Source: Psychromarinibacter sp048262455 (GTDB taxonomy: Bacteria; Pseudomonadota; Alphaproteobacteria; Rhodobacterales; Rhodobacteraceae). Taken from it: 64,000 bases of DNA. Under the pieces are notes generated by a model. The model searched no databases and was not told the origin of the DNA. It saw only the letters and a program-made list of their open reading frames with translations. The position numbers and the translations under genes were made by a program. Positions 41,727 to 49,647 of the stretch are shown here, piece by piece. Every line of letters begins with the position of its first letter. The stretch's first letter is position 1. Where the stretch lies: assembly GCA_048262455.1 (NCBI GenBank), contig JBLXFD010000004.1, positions 139,377 through 203,376 of the forward strand, read 5' to 3'.

Positions 41727-42400
41727 TGGCCCGCCTCCAGCTTGGCGGCGAAATGGTCCCAGGTGCGGCGGAACAGGCCGGGGGTGTGCAGCTTGCGGCG
41801 GGCGGCGGCGCATTCGTCGTCCGAGAAGACGTAGGGCGTGCCGATCTGCAGCGCGTGGTACTGGCGGCGGGCGTTTTCCTCGAGGTAGACGATCAGGGCG
41901 AAGGCCTCGGCCAGGTTCGTGCCCACGGTAACGGCGCCGTGGGACTTCATCAGGGCCCCGGGACGGTCCCCCAGCACACCGGCCAACCGTGCCGCCATCT
42001 CCGGCGAGTTGATGGAATCCGGCGTGTCCAGCACCCCCAGCGGATGCAGCAGCGTGCCCTGCGCGAAGACCGGCAGGTAGGCATGGCCAGTCATGGTCAG
42101 GTAGGTGGACCAGCGGGGATGCGCGTGGACGATGGCCTGCACGTCGGGTCGGGCGCGGTAGAGGCCGGCGTGCAGGTGGAATTCCAGCGGCGGCTTGCCC
42201 TGCCCCTCGATGGTATTGCCGTCGAAGTCCGCGGTGCAGATGTCGGCGGCAGTCAGGCGGGACCGCTGGGCGCTGCCCGCGTTGATCAGCATGTGCTCGC
42301 CCGCGCGGAGGCTGGCGTGGCCGTTGAAGTCGATGATACCCTGCTGTTCCAGCATCCGCAGGCACAGCGCCAGATCCGCCTTCGCGGCCTCGGTGTCCAT
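41723..42400 (-). CDS. Class II aldolase/adducin family protein (first of a tandem pair)
   Basis: A 225-aa zinc-dependent aldolase-fold protein. Zinc ligands appear in IVHAHPRWS (His-x-His) and MKSHGAVTVG (third His), and an acidic residue is seen in PLEFHLHAGLYRARPD. It has the size and pattern of fuculose-phosphate-aldolase relatives, a group that includes decarboxylases acting on hydroxybenzoates and similar acids. ATG 42400 follows GGGGAG; the preceding gene ends 11 bp upstream. Together with the next aldolase it forms a tandem of related but distinct copies, in one operon with a 4,5-dihydroxyphthalate decarboxylase homologue. Confidence 0.85.
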   Translation of the reverse strand: MDTEAAKADLALCLRMLEQQGIIDFNGHASLRAGEHMLINAGSAQRSRLTAADICTADFDGNTIEGQGKPPLEFHLHAGLYRARPDVQAIVHAHPRWSTYLTMTGHAYLPVFAQGTLLHPLGVLDTPDSINSPEMAARLAGVLGDRPGALMKSHGAVTVGTNLAEAFALIVYLEENARRQYHALQIGTPYVFSDDECAAARRKLHTPGLFRRTWDHFAAKLEAGQ

Positions 42401-42411
42401 CCCGCTCTCCC

Positions 42412-43149
42412 CTACCATCCCGTCGCCTCGCGCACTTCGCGGCGCCAAAGATCCCAGGCGCGCATGCCCGCGCCCTGGTTCGGCCCGTCCGCCAGCGCCC
42501 CCTCGCCCGGGCTGAGCGCGGCCAGCGGCTTGCCCCCCGCCAGCGCCGCCGCCCAGTGCTGCACCCGGGCGCTGACCTCGGTGTAGACGGCGCGGAACAC
42601 CGCCACCGGCAAGGTCGGGCCGCAGGCGACCGATCCATGGGCCCGCATCAGCGCCACGTCCGCGTCCCCCAGCACCTCGGCCAGCGCCACCCCCTTGGTG
42701 CAGTCGCAGACCAGCATGTCCGTCTCGCCGAACCGCTCGGAGATGTCGAAGACCGGCACGCCGCGCGCCAGGAAGGCGGCGTTGTGGAAGGTGGCCAGCA
42801 TCGGCACGCCGGTCAGCCCGAAGGGAATGACCGAGGGGGAATGACTGTGCACCACCGCCCCCACATCCGGCCTGGCGCGGTAGATCTCGCCGTGGATGAA
42901 CCTTTCCAGGAACCCCTTGCGGTCGTCGCCGCCGCAGGCCTCGCTGTCCAGGTCGAATTCCATCAGGTCGTCCGGCTCCACCAGCGCCGGGGCCATGGCG
43001 CGCGACATCCAGAAGCGGTCCGGCGCGTTCGGGTGGCGGATCGAGACATGGCCGAATGCGTCCACCACCCCCTGCGCGGCAAGGATGCGGCTGGCCGCGG
43101 CGAGGTCGGCGCGCAGCGCCTGGGATATGGGTCCGCCGGAGTCCGCCAT
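42412..43149 (-). CDS. Class II aldolase/adducin family protein (second of a tandem pair)
   Basis: A 245-aa class II aldolase. Recognisable are VVDAFGHVSIRHP, ERFIHGEIYRARPDVGAVVHSHS with the acidic residue and the His-x-His zinc site, and LMRAHGSVACG with the third His. Its start overlaps the stop of the 4,5-dihydroxyphthalate-decarboxylase-like gene (TGATG). HtaR-like or PhtC-like decarboxylases of carboxylated phenols belong to this family, so this copy is a candidate for removing a carboxyl from a hydroxylated ring acid. It may instead be a true aldolase. Confidence 0.85.
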   Translation of the reverse strand: MADSGGPISQALRADLAAASRILAAQGVVDAFGHVSIRHPNAPDRFWMSRAMAPALVEPDDLMEFDLDSEACGGDDRKGFLERFIHGEIYRARPDVGAVVHSHSPSVIPFGLTGVPMLATFHNAAFLARGVPVFDISERFGETDMLVCDCTKGVALAEVLGDADVALMRAHGSVACGPTLPVAVFRAVYTEVSARVQHWAAALAGGKPLAALSPGEGALADGPNQGAGMRAWDLWRREVREATGW

Positions 43150-44138
43150 CAGATGATTACCTTCGTATTGACGCTGTCGGGAAAGATTTCCTCGGGCGTG
43201 AATTGCCGGTGCGCGATGCCCTGCTGGTGGGTGTAGAGGCCCATCATCTCCCATGTCTTGCGGTTCGGCTCGACCCCAAAGGGAAACGGGTCCTTGCCGA
43301 AGATCTGCTGCATCTGGCGTCCGTAGGTGGGCAGCCAGGCCAGCGGATAGCGCGAGACCGCGGGGTCGAGCAGGCGCGTGAGGCTGCGGCTCTTGGATTC
43401 GTCAAAGGCGTTGAACAGGTTCCGCGCCACCCAGGGGTGCGCCTCGTGCACCGCCTTCTTCATCGCGATGATGTGCATGATCGGCCAGATGCCGGTCTCG
43501 GCGTAATAGTCCTGCTCCATCCCCATGAAGTCGGGGTAGAGCCGCTCGATGTCCGGGTGCCCTTCGAGAAAGCAGGTGGGCGGCCGGGCGATAATGGCGC
43601 AGTCCAGCTCGCCGCTGGCCAGCATCTCGGACAGCGACTTGTCCTTCACCCGGGCAATCTCGATGCCGTCAGGCAGGTTCAGCTCCACCTTCTCCTCGCG
43701 CCCCGGGGCGTTGGCGCCGGCCTGTACCCAGCGCACCTTCGTAAGATCCATCCCAAGGTCGTTCTGCATCCAGCCGCGGATCCAGACGGCGGCGGAATGG
43801 GCCCACTCGGGCGAGCCGACAGTCTTGCCGACCAGGTCCTCGGGGCGGCGGATGCCGGCCTTGCGGTTGACGTAGAAGGACGAGAAGCGGAACAGGCGCG
43901 AGCAGATGACCGGAAGGCCGATCAGGTCGCTGCCCTCGCGCGTGACCTGGGCGGAGAACTTGGCGAAGGACATCTCCGACAGGTCGAACTCGCGGTTCGC
44001 GGTCATTCGGGCAAAGCATTCGTGGTGGCCCAGCAGCATCCAGTTCAGGTCGATCCCCTCGGGCCGGACGACGCCGGTGCGGATGTCGCGGAAATGGTCG
44101 TAGTCGGTGGTGGCGATCGTCAGGGGTAGCTGCGTCAT
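43149..44138 (-). CDS. 4,5-dihydroxyphthalate decarboxylase-like protein (Pht5 family)
   Basis: A 329-aa protein matching the 4,5-dihydroxyphthalate decarboxylase family, which has a periplasmic-binding-protein fold but acts as a cytoplasmic enzyme. It begins TIATTDYDHFRDIRTGVVRPEGIDL, then FARMTANREFDLSEMSF and FRFSSFYVNRKAGIRRPEDL. The C-terminal half includes HPDIERLYPDF. There is no signal peptide, consistent with a cytoplasmic enzyme. In phthalate degradation this step yields protocatechuate. It follows the ornithine-cyclodeaminase-like gene and overlaps the aldolase gene downstream. The Rieske oxygenase and reductase at 55.7 and 61.0 kb could supply an earlier step. The exact substrate may be a phthalate analogue. 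Confidence 0.88.
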   Translation of the reverse strand: MTQLPLTIATTDYDHFRDIRTGVVRPEGIDLNWMLLGHHECFARMTANREFDLSEMSFAKFSAQVTREGSDLIGLPVICSRLFRFSSFYVNRKAGIRRPEDLVGKTVGSPEWAHSAAVWIRGWMQNDLGMDLTKVRWVQAGANAPGREEKVELNLPDGIEIARVKDKSLSEMLASGELDCAIIARPPTCFLEGHPDIERLYPDFMGMEQDYYAETGIWPIMHIIAMKKAVHEAHPWVARNLFNAFDESKSRSLTRLLDPAVSRYPLAWLPTYGRQMQQIFGKDPFPFGVEPNRKTWEMMGLYTHQQGIAHRQFTPEEIFPDSVNTKVII

Positions 44139-44162
44139 GGCGCCTCGGGAAATGGATTGCGT

Positions 44163-45260
44163 TCAGTTTCGGATGGTCTGCAGGAACCACTCGTCCGGCA
44201 GTTCGCGGCCCAGCCCCTCGGCCAGCGCCTTCTCATAGACGCGGCCCGCGACGGCGTGGAACTGCGCGCCCTGCATGTTGCCGCGCTCGGACCAGGTGAT
44301 CTGGCGGTCGTCCGCGCGGCCCGGCTTGGCGCCCGAGAGCAGCTCGGCCAGCGTCACACGCTTGCCCGGCAGCATGACGCCGTGGGCACGGCGCGGCTTG
44401 GCCGGTGCGGCGCCCTCGCCCTCACCCCGGGCGCGCCACGTCAGGAACTCGTCGTCCATGCCCTCATGCCCCAGCGCGGGCGGCGCGTCGCCGAAACGCA
44501 GGTAGACATCCACCCGCTCCATCGTGCGGGCGTCGGGCAGGCCGCCGCCGCCGATGTTGACCACGTGGGTCCCCGGCTCCAGCAGGTCGCCGTTCAGCAC
44601 CGGCTGCGCGGCATCGGTCAGCGCGGCGACGATGTCGGCGCCGCGGTAGACCTGTTCCGGGGCGTCGCAGACCTGCACCTCGATGCCGTGCAGCTCGGCC
44701 ATGCGGGCGGCGAAATCCTCGCGGTTGCGCTGCGTCGGGCTGTAGACCTGAAGCTTGCGCACGGGCCGGGCGGCGCAGAAGGCCAGCATGTGGGTCTCTG
44801 CCATCCCGCCGGAGCCCAGCATCCCCACCACCGCCGCATCCTCGCGCGCCATGTGCCGCACCCCGAGGCCGCCGTCGCCGCCCACGCGCATGTGCTGCAG
44901 CACCCCGTCGTTGATCAGCGCCAGCGGCCGCCCGGTCTCGGTGTCGGTCAGGAAGATCAGCCCGCAGTAAAGCCCCGGCCGGTGGCAGTACTTCTCCTGC
45001 GTGCGGGTGCCGTCGGGGGCCACCGCGTGGTGGATGATGTCCGACTTCATGCGGATGGCGAAGTAGCCGCCGGCGGACCCGCCCTCCATCGTGCCCCAGC
45101 GGTATTCCCGCTCCGGCGAGGAGGTGGGGATCGACACGTCGATGCGCGGCCGGCAGATCCCGCGCCCCTGCGCCACGTCGAGGTAGGAGGCTTCCAGCGC
45201 CGCCATGGTGTCGGGCATGGTCAGCAGCGCGTGCACCGCGTCGTTGTCGATCAGCAGCAT
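44163..45260 (-). CDS. Ornithine cyclodeaminase / mu-crystallin family protein
   Basis: A 365-aa NAD(P)-dependent protein of the OCD/mu-crystallin family. The nucleotide-binding motif is VVGMLGSGGMAETHMLAF (about residue 143), followed by LQVYSPTQRNREDFA. RMKSDIIHH carries the conserved substrate-side Lys. GTHVVNIGGGGLPDARTME is typical for the second half. Family members include ornithine cyclodeaminase, ketimine reductases and alanine dehydrogenases. In an aromatic-acid operon it may reduce a cyclic imine or handle an oxo-acid; no amino-acid genes accompany it. It lies 24 bp upstream of the Pht5-like gene and just after TctB. Confidence 0.85.
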   Translation of the reverse strand: MLLIDNDAVHALLTMPDTMAALEASYLDVAQGRGICRPRIDVSIPTSSPEREYRWGTMEGGSAGGYFAIRMKSDIIHHAVAPDGTRTQEKYCHRPGLYCGLIFLTDTETGRPLALINDGVLQHMRVGGDGGLGVRHMAREDAAVVGMLGSGGMAETHMLAFCAARPVRKLQVYSPTQRNREDFAARMAELHGIEVQVCDAPEQVYRGADIVAALTDAAQPVLNGDLLEPGTHVVNIGGGGLPDARTMERVDVYLRFGDAPPALGHEGMDDEFLTWRARGEGEGAAPAKPRRAHGVMLPGKRVTLAELLSGAKPGRADDRQITWSERGNMQGAQFHAVAGRVYEKALAEGLGRELPDEWFLQTIRN

Positions 45261-45267
45261 GGTGCCC

Positions 45268-45729
45268 TCACAGCAGCTGCTCGAGGATCAGGCCCTGGAA
45301 CAGCGACAGCTCCAGCAGCCAGATGAACACCCCCCAGAGCACCACGAAGGTCCCCGCCCCGGCGAAAACGGCGTTCTTCCAGCTGTCGCGGCTGGAGAAC
45401 CGCACGAAGGCGGCCACCAGCACCGGCCCGCCGAGGATGAAGCCGAAGCCCAGCAGCGCAACCGCGAAGCCGCCCAGCCAGGCGAAGGCCTGCAGTTCTG
45501 TCTGCCGGTCGGGCGGCGCGCCCTCGGCGGCGGGGGCGATCTTCTCCGGCGGCTGTTTCGGCCGGCGCAGGTCCATCACCAGTTGCGCCAGGCACAGCAG
45601 CAGCCCCGGAACGCCCACCAGCAGCGGCATGAAGGCGGCCTTGGACGGCAGGCTCAGCGACAGCAGGCAGGCACCGCCGAACAGGCCCGCCATGACCGCC
45701 GTGGTCGCGATGCGTCCGCTAAACGTCAT
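45268..45729 (-). CDS. TctB-family small membrane subunit
   Basis: A 153-aa membrane protein with about four hydrophobic helices: residues 8-28, 32-50, 80-105 and 112-140. They are split by the charged loop DLRRPKQPPEKIAPAAEGAP. Its start overlaps the TctA stop by 11 bp, and GGAGGTGCATT lies upstream, so the pair is translated together. It is the small membrane partner of the TctA subunit encoded upstream; the binding protein is probably the one at 49648. A stand-alone copy here contrasts with the fused form at 10484. Confidence 0.88.
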   Translation of the reverse strand: MTFSGRIATTAVMAGLFGGACLLSLSLPSKAAFMPLLVGVPGLLLCLAQLVMDLRRPKQPPEKIAPAAEGAPPDRQTELQAFAWLGGFAVALLGFGFILGGPVLVAAFVRFSSRDSWKNAVFAGAGTFVVLWGVFIWLLELSLFQGLILEQLL

Positions 45730-47233
45730 AATGCACCTCCTTGGACGCGGCGGACGCGTTGTACTGCCGCCAGATGTAGGCGCCGATGGTCAGCAGGATC
45801 ATCGCGATGAACACGAGGCTGAGCGGGCGCAGGAAGAAGGTCGGCCCCCAGATCGCCAGCGCCTTGTGGATCGAGTCCTCGGCGATAGCGCCCAGCACCA
45901 GCCCGATCACGAAGGGCGGGCGCGGCCAGCCGTACTTCTTCAGGAAGTAGCCCAGCACCCCGATGGCCACGAGCAGCACCATGTTCTCCCAGGCGGCCTC
46001 TGACAGGTAGGCGCCGAGGAAGGCCAGCACCAGAACGAAGGGGATCAGCAGCGCGCCGCGCACGAAGACCAGCAGCGAGAAGGCCGGCGCCATCAGCAGG
46101 AACACGAAGACCGACAGGAAGTTCGCTAGCGCCAGCGCCCAGATCAGCGACCAGACGAGGTTCATGCCGGTCAGCGCGATATGCGGGCCCGGCTGGATGC
46201 CCAGCATGACGAAGGCGCCGATCAGGATCGCCATGCCCGAGGAGCCGGGAACGCCGAAGAACAGCGTCGGCAGCAGCGAGCCGCCTTCCTTGGAGTTGTT
46301 CGCCGTCTCGGGCGCGATCACGCCGCGCACGTCGCCCTTGCCGAACTGCGAGGGGTCCTTGGCGCTTTGCACCGCGTGGCCGTAGCACAGCCAGGAGGCC
46401 GCATCGCCGCCAAGGCCGGGAATCGCGCCGATCGCCGCGCCCAGCACCGAGGTGCGCAGCGACAGCCAGGGGTGGCGGAAGACGTCGAGGATGCCGTCAA
46501 GCACCTGGCGGATGTCGTAGCGGTGGGCCTTGCCCTCGACCTCCGAGATCGCGCCGCCCTTGACCCCGAGCGCCAGCATCTCGGGCACCGCGAACAGCCC
46601 CAGCACCGCCGCCACCACGCTGACCCCCTCCCAAAGGAACAGCTGGTCGAAGGTGAAGCGCTGCGATCCGGTGTGGGGGTCCAGCCCGACGAGGCTAACG
46701 AGGATACCGAGGAAGCCCACCGCGATCCCCTTGATGAGCGACCGCCCCGAGAGCATGGCGATGAAGGTGATGCCGAACAGCGCAAGCAGGAAGAACTCCG
46801 CCGGCGAGAACGCCAGCACCACCGGGCGCAGCACCGGCAGCATCAGCGCGAGGAACAGCGCGCCGATCACGCCGCCGACCCCCGAGGCGCCCAGCGAGGC
46901 CCCCAGCGCACGCCCCGCCTCGCCCCGCTGGGCCATGGGGTAGCCGTCGACGATTGTGGCGGCGTCGGGCCCGGTTCCGGGCACGCCGAACAGGATCGAG
47001 GGGATCGAGCCGCCGGTATGCACCACTGCGTGCATCGCCAGCAGGAAGACCGCGCCCGCAAGCGGGTCCATGCCGAAGACGAAGGGGATCAGCAGCACGA
47101 TCCCCAGCTTGCCCCCCAGCCCCGGCACCGCCCCGAAAAACATCCCGATGGGGATGGCCAGGATGATCAGCCCCATCAGGTAGGGCGATGTGACGATGTC
47201 GACGAGCGGGCCGAAGATTGCCGCCATGTCCAT
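45719..47233 (-). CDS. TctA-family large membrane subunit
   Basis: A 504-aa membrane protein of tripartite tricarboxylate transporters. It has the signature IPIGMFFGAVPGLGGKLGIV near residue 28, FGVPGTGPDAATIVDGYPMA near 100 and FGVPGSSGMAILIGAFVML near 355. Around twelve helices are visible. ATG 47233 follows GGGAGGAGACAGCAT; a second ATG two codons later is possible. It is the first gene of a leftward operon (TctA, TctB, cyclodeaminase-like, Pht5-like, two aldolases, shikimate-dehydrogenase-like). A TGGACCGGCG motif and an ACAATTGT palindrome lie upstream in the divergent gap. Confidence 0.94.
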   Translation of the reverse strand: MDMAAIFGPLVDIVTSPYLMGLIILAIPIGMFFGAVPGLGGKLGIVLLIPFVFGMDPLAGAVFLLAMHAVVHTGGSIPSILFGVPGTGPDAATIVDGYPMAQRGEAGRALGASLGASGVGGVIGALFLALMLPVLRPVVLAFSPAEFFLLALFGITFIAMLSGRSLIKGIAVGFLGILVSLVGLDPHTGSQRFTFDQLFLWEGVSVVAAVLGLFAVPEMLALGVKGGAISEVEGKAHRYDIRQVLDGILDVFRHPWLSLRTSVLGAAIGAIPGLGGDAASWLCYGHAVQSAKDPSQFGKGDVRGVIAPETANNSKEGGSLLPTLFFGVPGSSGMAILIGAFVMLGIQPGPHIALTGMNLVWSLIWALALANFLSVFVFLLMAPAFSLLVFVRGALLIPFVLVLAFLGAYLSEAAWENMVLLVAIGVLGYFLKKYGWPRPPFVIGLVLGAIAEDSIHKALAIWGPTFFLRPLSLVFIAMILLTIGAYIWRQYNASAASKEVHYDV

Positions 47234-47304
47234 ATGCTGTCTCCTCCCGTCCGGCACCGCGATGCCGGTCCCCTGACGCTAGGAAGTCGCGGCCCATCCT
47301 ACAA

Positions 47305-47326
47305 ACAATTGTGGACCGGCGTTCTT
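47305..47326. promoter_or_regulatory. Candidate operator between tctA-type and hydroxyacid dehydrogenase genes
   Basis: ACAATTGT (47305-47312) is a perfect palindrome. TGGACCGGCGTTCTT (47312-47326) begins like the perfect inverted repeat TGGACCAGCGGTCCA found at 58235. Both lie in the 195-bp divergent gap, so a bound regulator could control both transcription units. Confidence 0.45.
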
Positions 47327-47428
47327 TCATTCGGAACCGCACTCACTGCCCCGTTGCCTTGGAGCGGCACGGGTTCACTGTCACGTAAAGGCCGGGCGCC
47401 GCGCCGGCAGGCAGCAGGAGTGACCGGC

Positions 47429-48295
47429 ATGGAAGTTGGATTTATCGGCCTTGGCGCCATGGGCGCGGCGATGGCGAAACACGTGATGGCGGCGGGACAT
47501 ACGGTGCTGGGCTTTGACGCCGATGCCGCGGCGCTGAAGGCGGCGGAGGAGACCGGGGTGCGCGCCGCCGCCGGGCTGGACGAGATCGCCCGGCAGGCCG
47601 CGGTGGTTGTGGTGGTGGTCGCCACCGACGCCCAGAGCGAAAGCGTGGTGACGGCCCTGCTGGAGGCCGAGCCGCGCCAGGGCAGCACCATCGTCGTGGC
47701 TGCCACCAACCACCCGCGCACGATGATCGACCTGCACGCGCGCTGCGCGGCGCAGGGCGTGGGCTTCGTCGACGCGCCGGTGTGCTACGGGTTGCAGGGC
47801 GCGAAGAACGGCGACCTGATTTCGCTTTGCGGCGGCGCCGGGGCAGACATCGCTGCCGTCACCCCCGTGCTCATGGCCTATTCGCGCAGCGTCGAGCATC
47901 TGGGCCCTCCGGGCTCGGGCCAGTTGGGCAAGACCTGCAACAACATGATGCACTGGGCCGCCTGTGTGGCCAATTACGAAGTGCTGGCGCTCGCCAAGTC
48001 CTGCGGCATCGACGCGCAGGCCATGCGCGAGACGCTGCTGAAATGCCCGGCCCGCAACACCACGCTGGAACGCTGGGACACCTCGCGTTTCACCTGGCAT
48101 GAAAAGGACATGGACGTGGCCCTGTCGCTCAGCCAGCAGGCCGGGCTGCCCCTGCCCCTGTTCGGCGCGGTGGACCAGCTGGTCAAGCGGCTCGGTCCCG
48201 ACCGGGTGCGCGCCCTGCTGCACGAGGAAACGGCGGAATACCTGGGGCTTCCCATCGTCCCGCGGAGCCTGGAGGAAGTGACCGGGCGCGAATGA
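47429..48295 (+). CDS. Beta-hydroxyacid dehydrogenase (3-hydroxyisobutyrate dehydrogenase family)
   Basis: A 288-aa NAD(P)-dependent dehydrogenase. The cofactor motif is MEVGFIGLGAMGAAMAKHV at the N-terminus, the substrate motif FVDAPVCYGLQGAKNGDL (residues about 112-129), and the catalytic Lys is in GSGQLGKTCNNMMHW (about 170). All hallmarks of the family are present. ATG 47429 follows GCAGGAG. It is divergent from the TctA operon and followed by the two cupin genes on the same strand, probably as one unit reaching the binding protein at 49648. It likely oxidises a hydroxyacid or reduces an aldehyde-acid formed after ring cleavage. Confidence 0.9.
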   Translation: MEVGFIGLGAMGAAMAKHVMAAGHTVLGFDADAAALKAAEETGVRAAAGLDEIARQAAVVVVVVATDAQSESVVTALLEAEPRQGSTIVVAATNHPRTMIDLHARCAAQGVGFVDAPVCYGLQGAKNGDLISLCGGAGADIAAVTPVLMAYSRSVEHLGPPGSGQLGKTCNNMMHWAACVANYEVLALAKSCGIDAQAMRETLLKCPARNTTLERWDTSRFTWHEKDMDVALSLSQQAGLPLPLFGAVDQLVKRLGPDRVRALLHEETAEYLGLPIVPRSLEEVTGRE

Positions 48296-48311
48296 AGCCC
48301 GTTCCGCCATG

Positions 48312-48326
48312 TGAACCGGCGTACCG
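48312..48326. promoter_or_regulatory. TGGACC-like motif ahead of the cupin pair
   Basis: TGAACCGGCGTACCG lies 57 bp before the first cupin start, in an 87-bp gap. It is one substitution from the TGGACCGGC core seen at 47312 and 49601. Confidence 0.35.
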
Positions 48327-48382
48327 TTGACGGGAATTTTCCGCCTTGTTAGCGTTTCCCCGAACCACAGGGAGGACAGCGG

Positions 48383-48961
48383 ATGTCAGAGACCTCCGAG
48401 ACCGGCGCAGGCGTCGGACACAACAGCGAACAGCGCGAAAAGGTCGTCTGGGAACGCTGGACGAAGAAGCGCACCTTCGTGCGGGCGCTGGAAGGCACCT
48501 ACGGCGAGCTGAAGGAAGAGCTGTACAGCCAGCCCCGGGTCTACCGGACCTCGGACATGAAGTGGAAGGGCGGGCCGCACAACTTCGGCAAGAAGGTGAT
48601 CAACCCGCAGGCCAACCGCGTCGCCCAGTCGATCGAGGCCCACGTGGACGCCTTCGCCCCCCACGGCTATGGGCAGATCCACGGCCACATGAACTCTGCC
48701 GTGTTCTTCGTGCTGAAGGGCAAGGGCCACGACATCCACGACGGAAAGCGGCTGGACTGGGAGGCGGGCGACGCGCTGATCGTCGAGAACGCCTGCGTCC
48801 ACCAGCACCTCAACGACAGCGACGACGAGACCTTCGTGCTGGTGCTGAAGGCCAAGCCGCTGTTCCTGTTCATGCACATGATCTTCCAGAAGATGGTGCA
48901 GTTCCCGCCCGAAGAACCGGTGCCGGGACACGAAGACTACGCCCCGCCGGCGAACCTGTGA
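48383..48961 (+). CDS. Cupin domain protein (first of a pair)
   Basis: A 192-aa single-cupin protein. The first conserved motif reads GYGQIHGHMNSAVFFVLKGK, giving two His ligands; the usual Glu is replaced by Ser/Ala. The second motif VENACVHQHLN provides two more His. The first 80 residues are charged and precede the barrel. It should bind a divalent metal, but the missing Glu makes the ligand set unusual. It is 10 bp upstream of another cupin gene of similar length, and a dimer or mixed complex is plausible. Cupins in such clusters often are ring-cleaving or side-chain dioxygenases or isomerases; activity unknown. Confidence 0.82.
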   Translation: MSETSETGAGVGHNSEQREKVVWERWTKKRTFVRALEGTYGELKEELYSQPRVYRTSDMKWKGGPHNFGKKVINPQANRVAQSIEAHVDAFAPHGYGQIHGHMNSAVFFVLKGKGHDIHDGKRLDWEAGDALIVENACVHQHLNDSDDETFVLVLKAKPLFLFMHMIFQKMVQFPPEEPVPGHEDYAPPANL

Positions 48962-48971
48962 GGAGACCGAG

Positions 48972-49568
48972 ATGAGCCTGGACCCCACCACCTTCGCCGA
49001 TGTCATCGAGCGCCAGCGCGCCAAGTCCGCCGGCCCCGAGGTCAGCTTCTACAACGACGCGCTGAAGGCCAGCCAGGCCTTCCGCAAGGAATACCCCGAG
49101 CGGATCAATGTCGTGAAGCACGACAAGATGCCGATGGAGCGCTCTGCCGACGGGCTGATAAAGCACGTCATCAACGAGCAGATGGACACCAAGGAATGCT
49201 GCATCGACATCTACATGCAGTTCATCGAGGCGCAGAAGGCCACCGGCACATCGCGCCACTTGTCCGAGGAGATCGCCTTCGTGATCGAGGGCACCGGCTA
49301 CGATGAGCATTTCGACGTGCACTTCGAGTGCAAGGAAGCCTTCGAGTGGCGCTGGGAGACGACGCCCAAGCGGTACGACTGGGGCCCCGGCGATTTCATC
49401 TACGTGCCGCCCTACGTGGCGCACAAACGCTTCAACACGTCCGACATCGAGGCGCGGGTCATCGTCTGCAACAGCCGCGTGATGAAGGCCATCGGGCTTG
49501 ACTGGTTCGACCAGCTCGAGCCCGCCGAGGGCTTCGAGGACGTCTGGATTCCGCCGGCCGACGAATAG
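48972..49568 (+). CDS. Cupin domain protein (second of a pair)
   Basis: A 198-aa single-cupin protein. SRHLSEEIAFVIEGTGYDEH gives one His and the conserved Glu of the first cupin motif. GPGDFIYVPPYVAHKRFNTSD gives the His of the second. Thus the ligand set differs from its partner upstream. A long insertion between the motifs (FDVHFECKEAFEWRWETTP) is rich in aromatic residues. GGAGACCGAG precedes the ATG. It may combine with the upstream cupin to build the active site or act separately. It ends 79 bp before the Bug-type binding-protein gene. Confidence 0.82.
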   Translation: MSLDPTTFADVIERQRAKSAGPEVSFYNDALKASQAFRKEYPERINVVKHDKMPMERSADGLIKHVINEQMDTKECCIDIYMQFIEAQKATGTSRHLSEEIAFVIEGTGYDEHFDVHFECKEAFEWRWETTPKRYDWGPGDFIYVPPYVAHKRFNTSDIEARVIVCNSRVMKAIGLDWFDQLEPAEGFEDVWIPPADE

Positions 49569-49586
49569 CCTGCGGCTTACGCGGAG

Positions 49587-49601
49587 GCCGGTGCCGGTCC
49601 A
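49587..49601. promoter_or_regulatory. TGGACCGGC motif ahead of the Bug-type binding protein
   Basis: Read on the minus strand, TGGACCGGCACCGGC lies 47 bp before the start of the gene at 49648. It shares TGGACCGGC exactly with the site at 47312. Confidence 0.35.
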
Positions 49602-49647
49602 CTGAACGAGAGCGCCGTCTCCGCCCAATCAGGGAGGAGAAAGCGAC

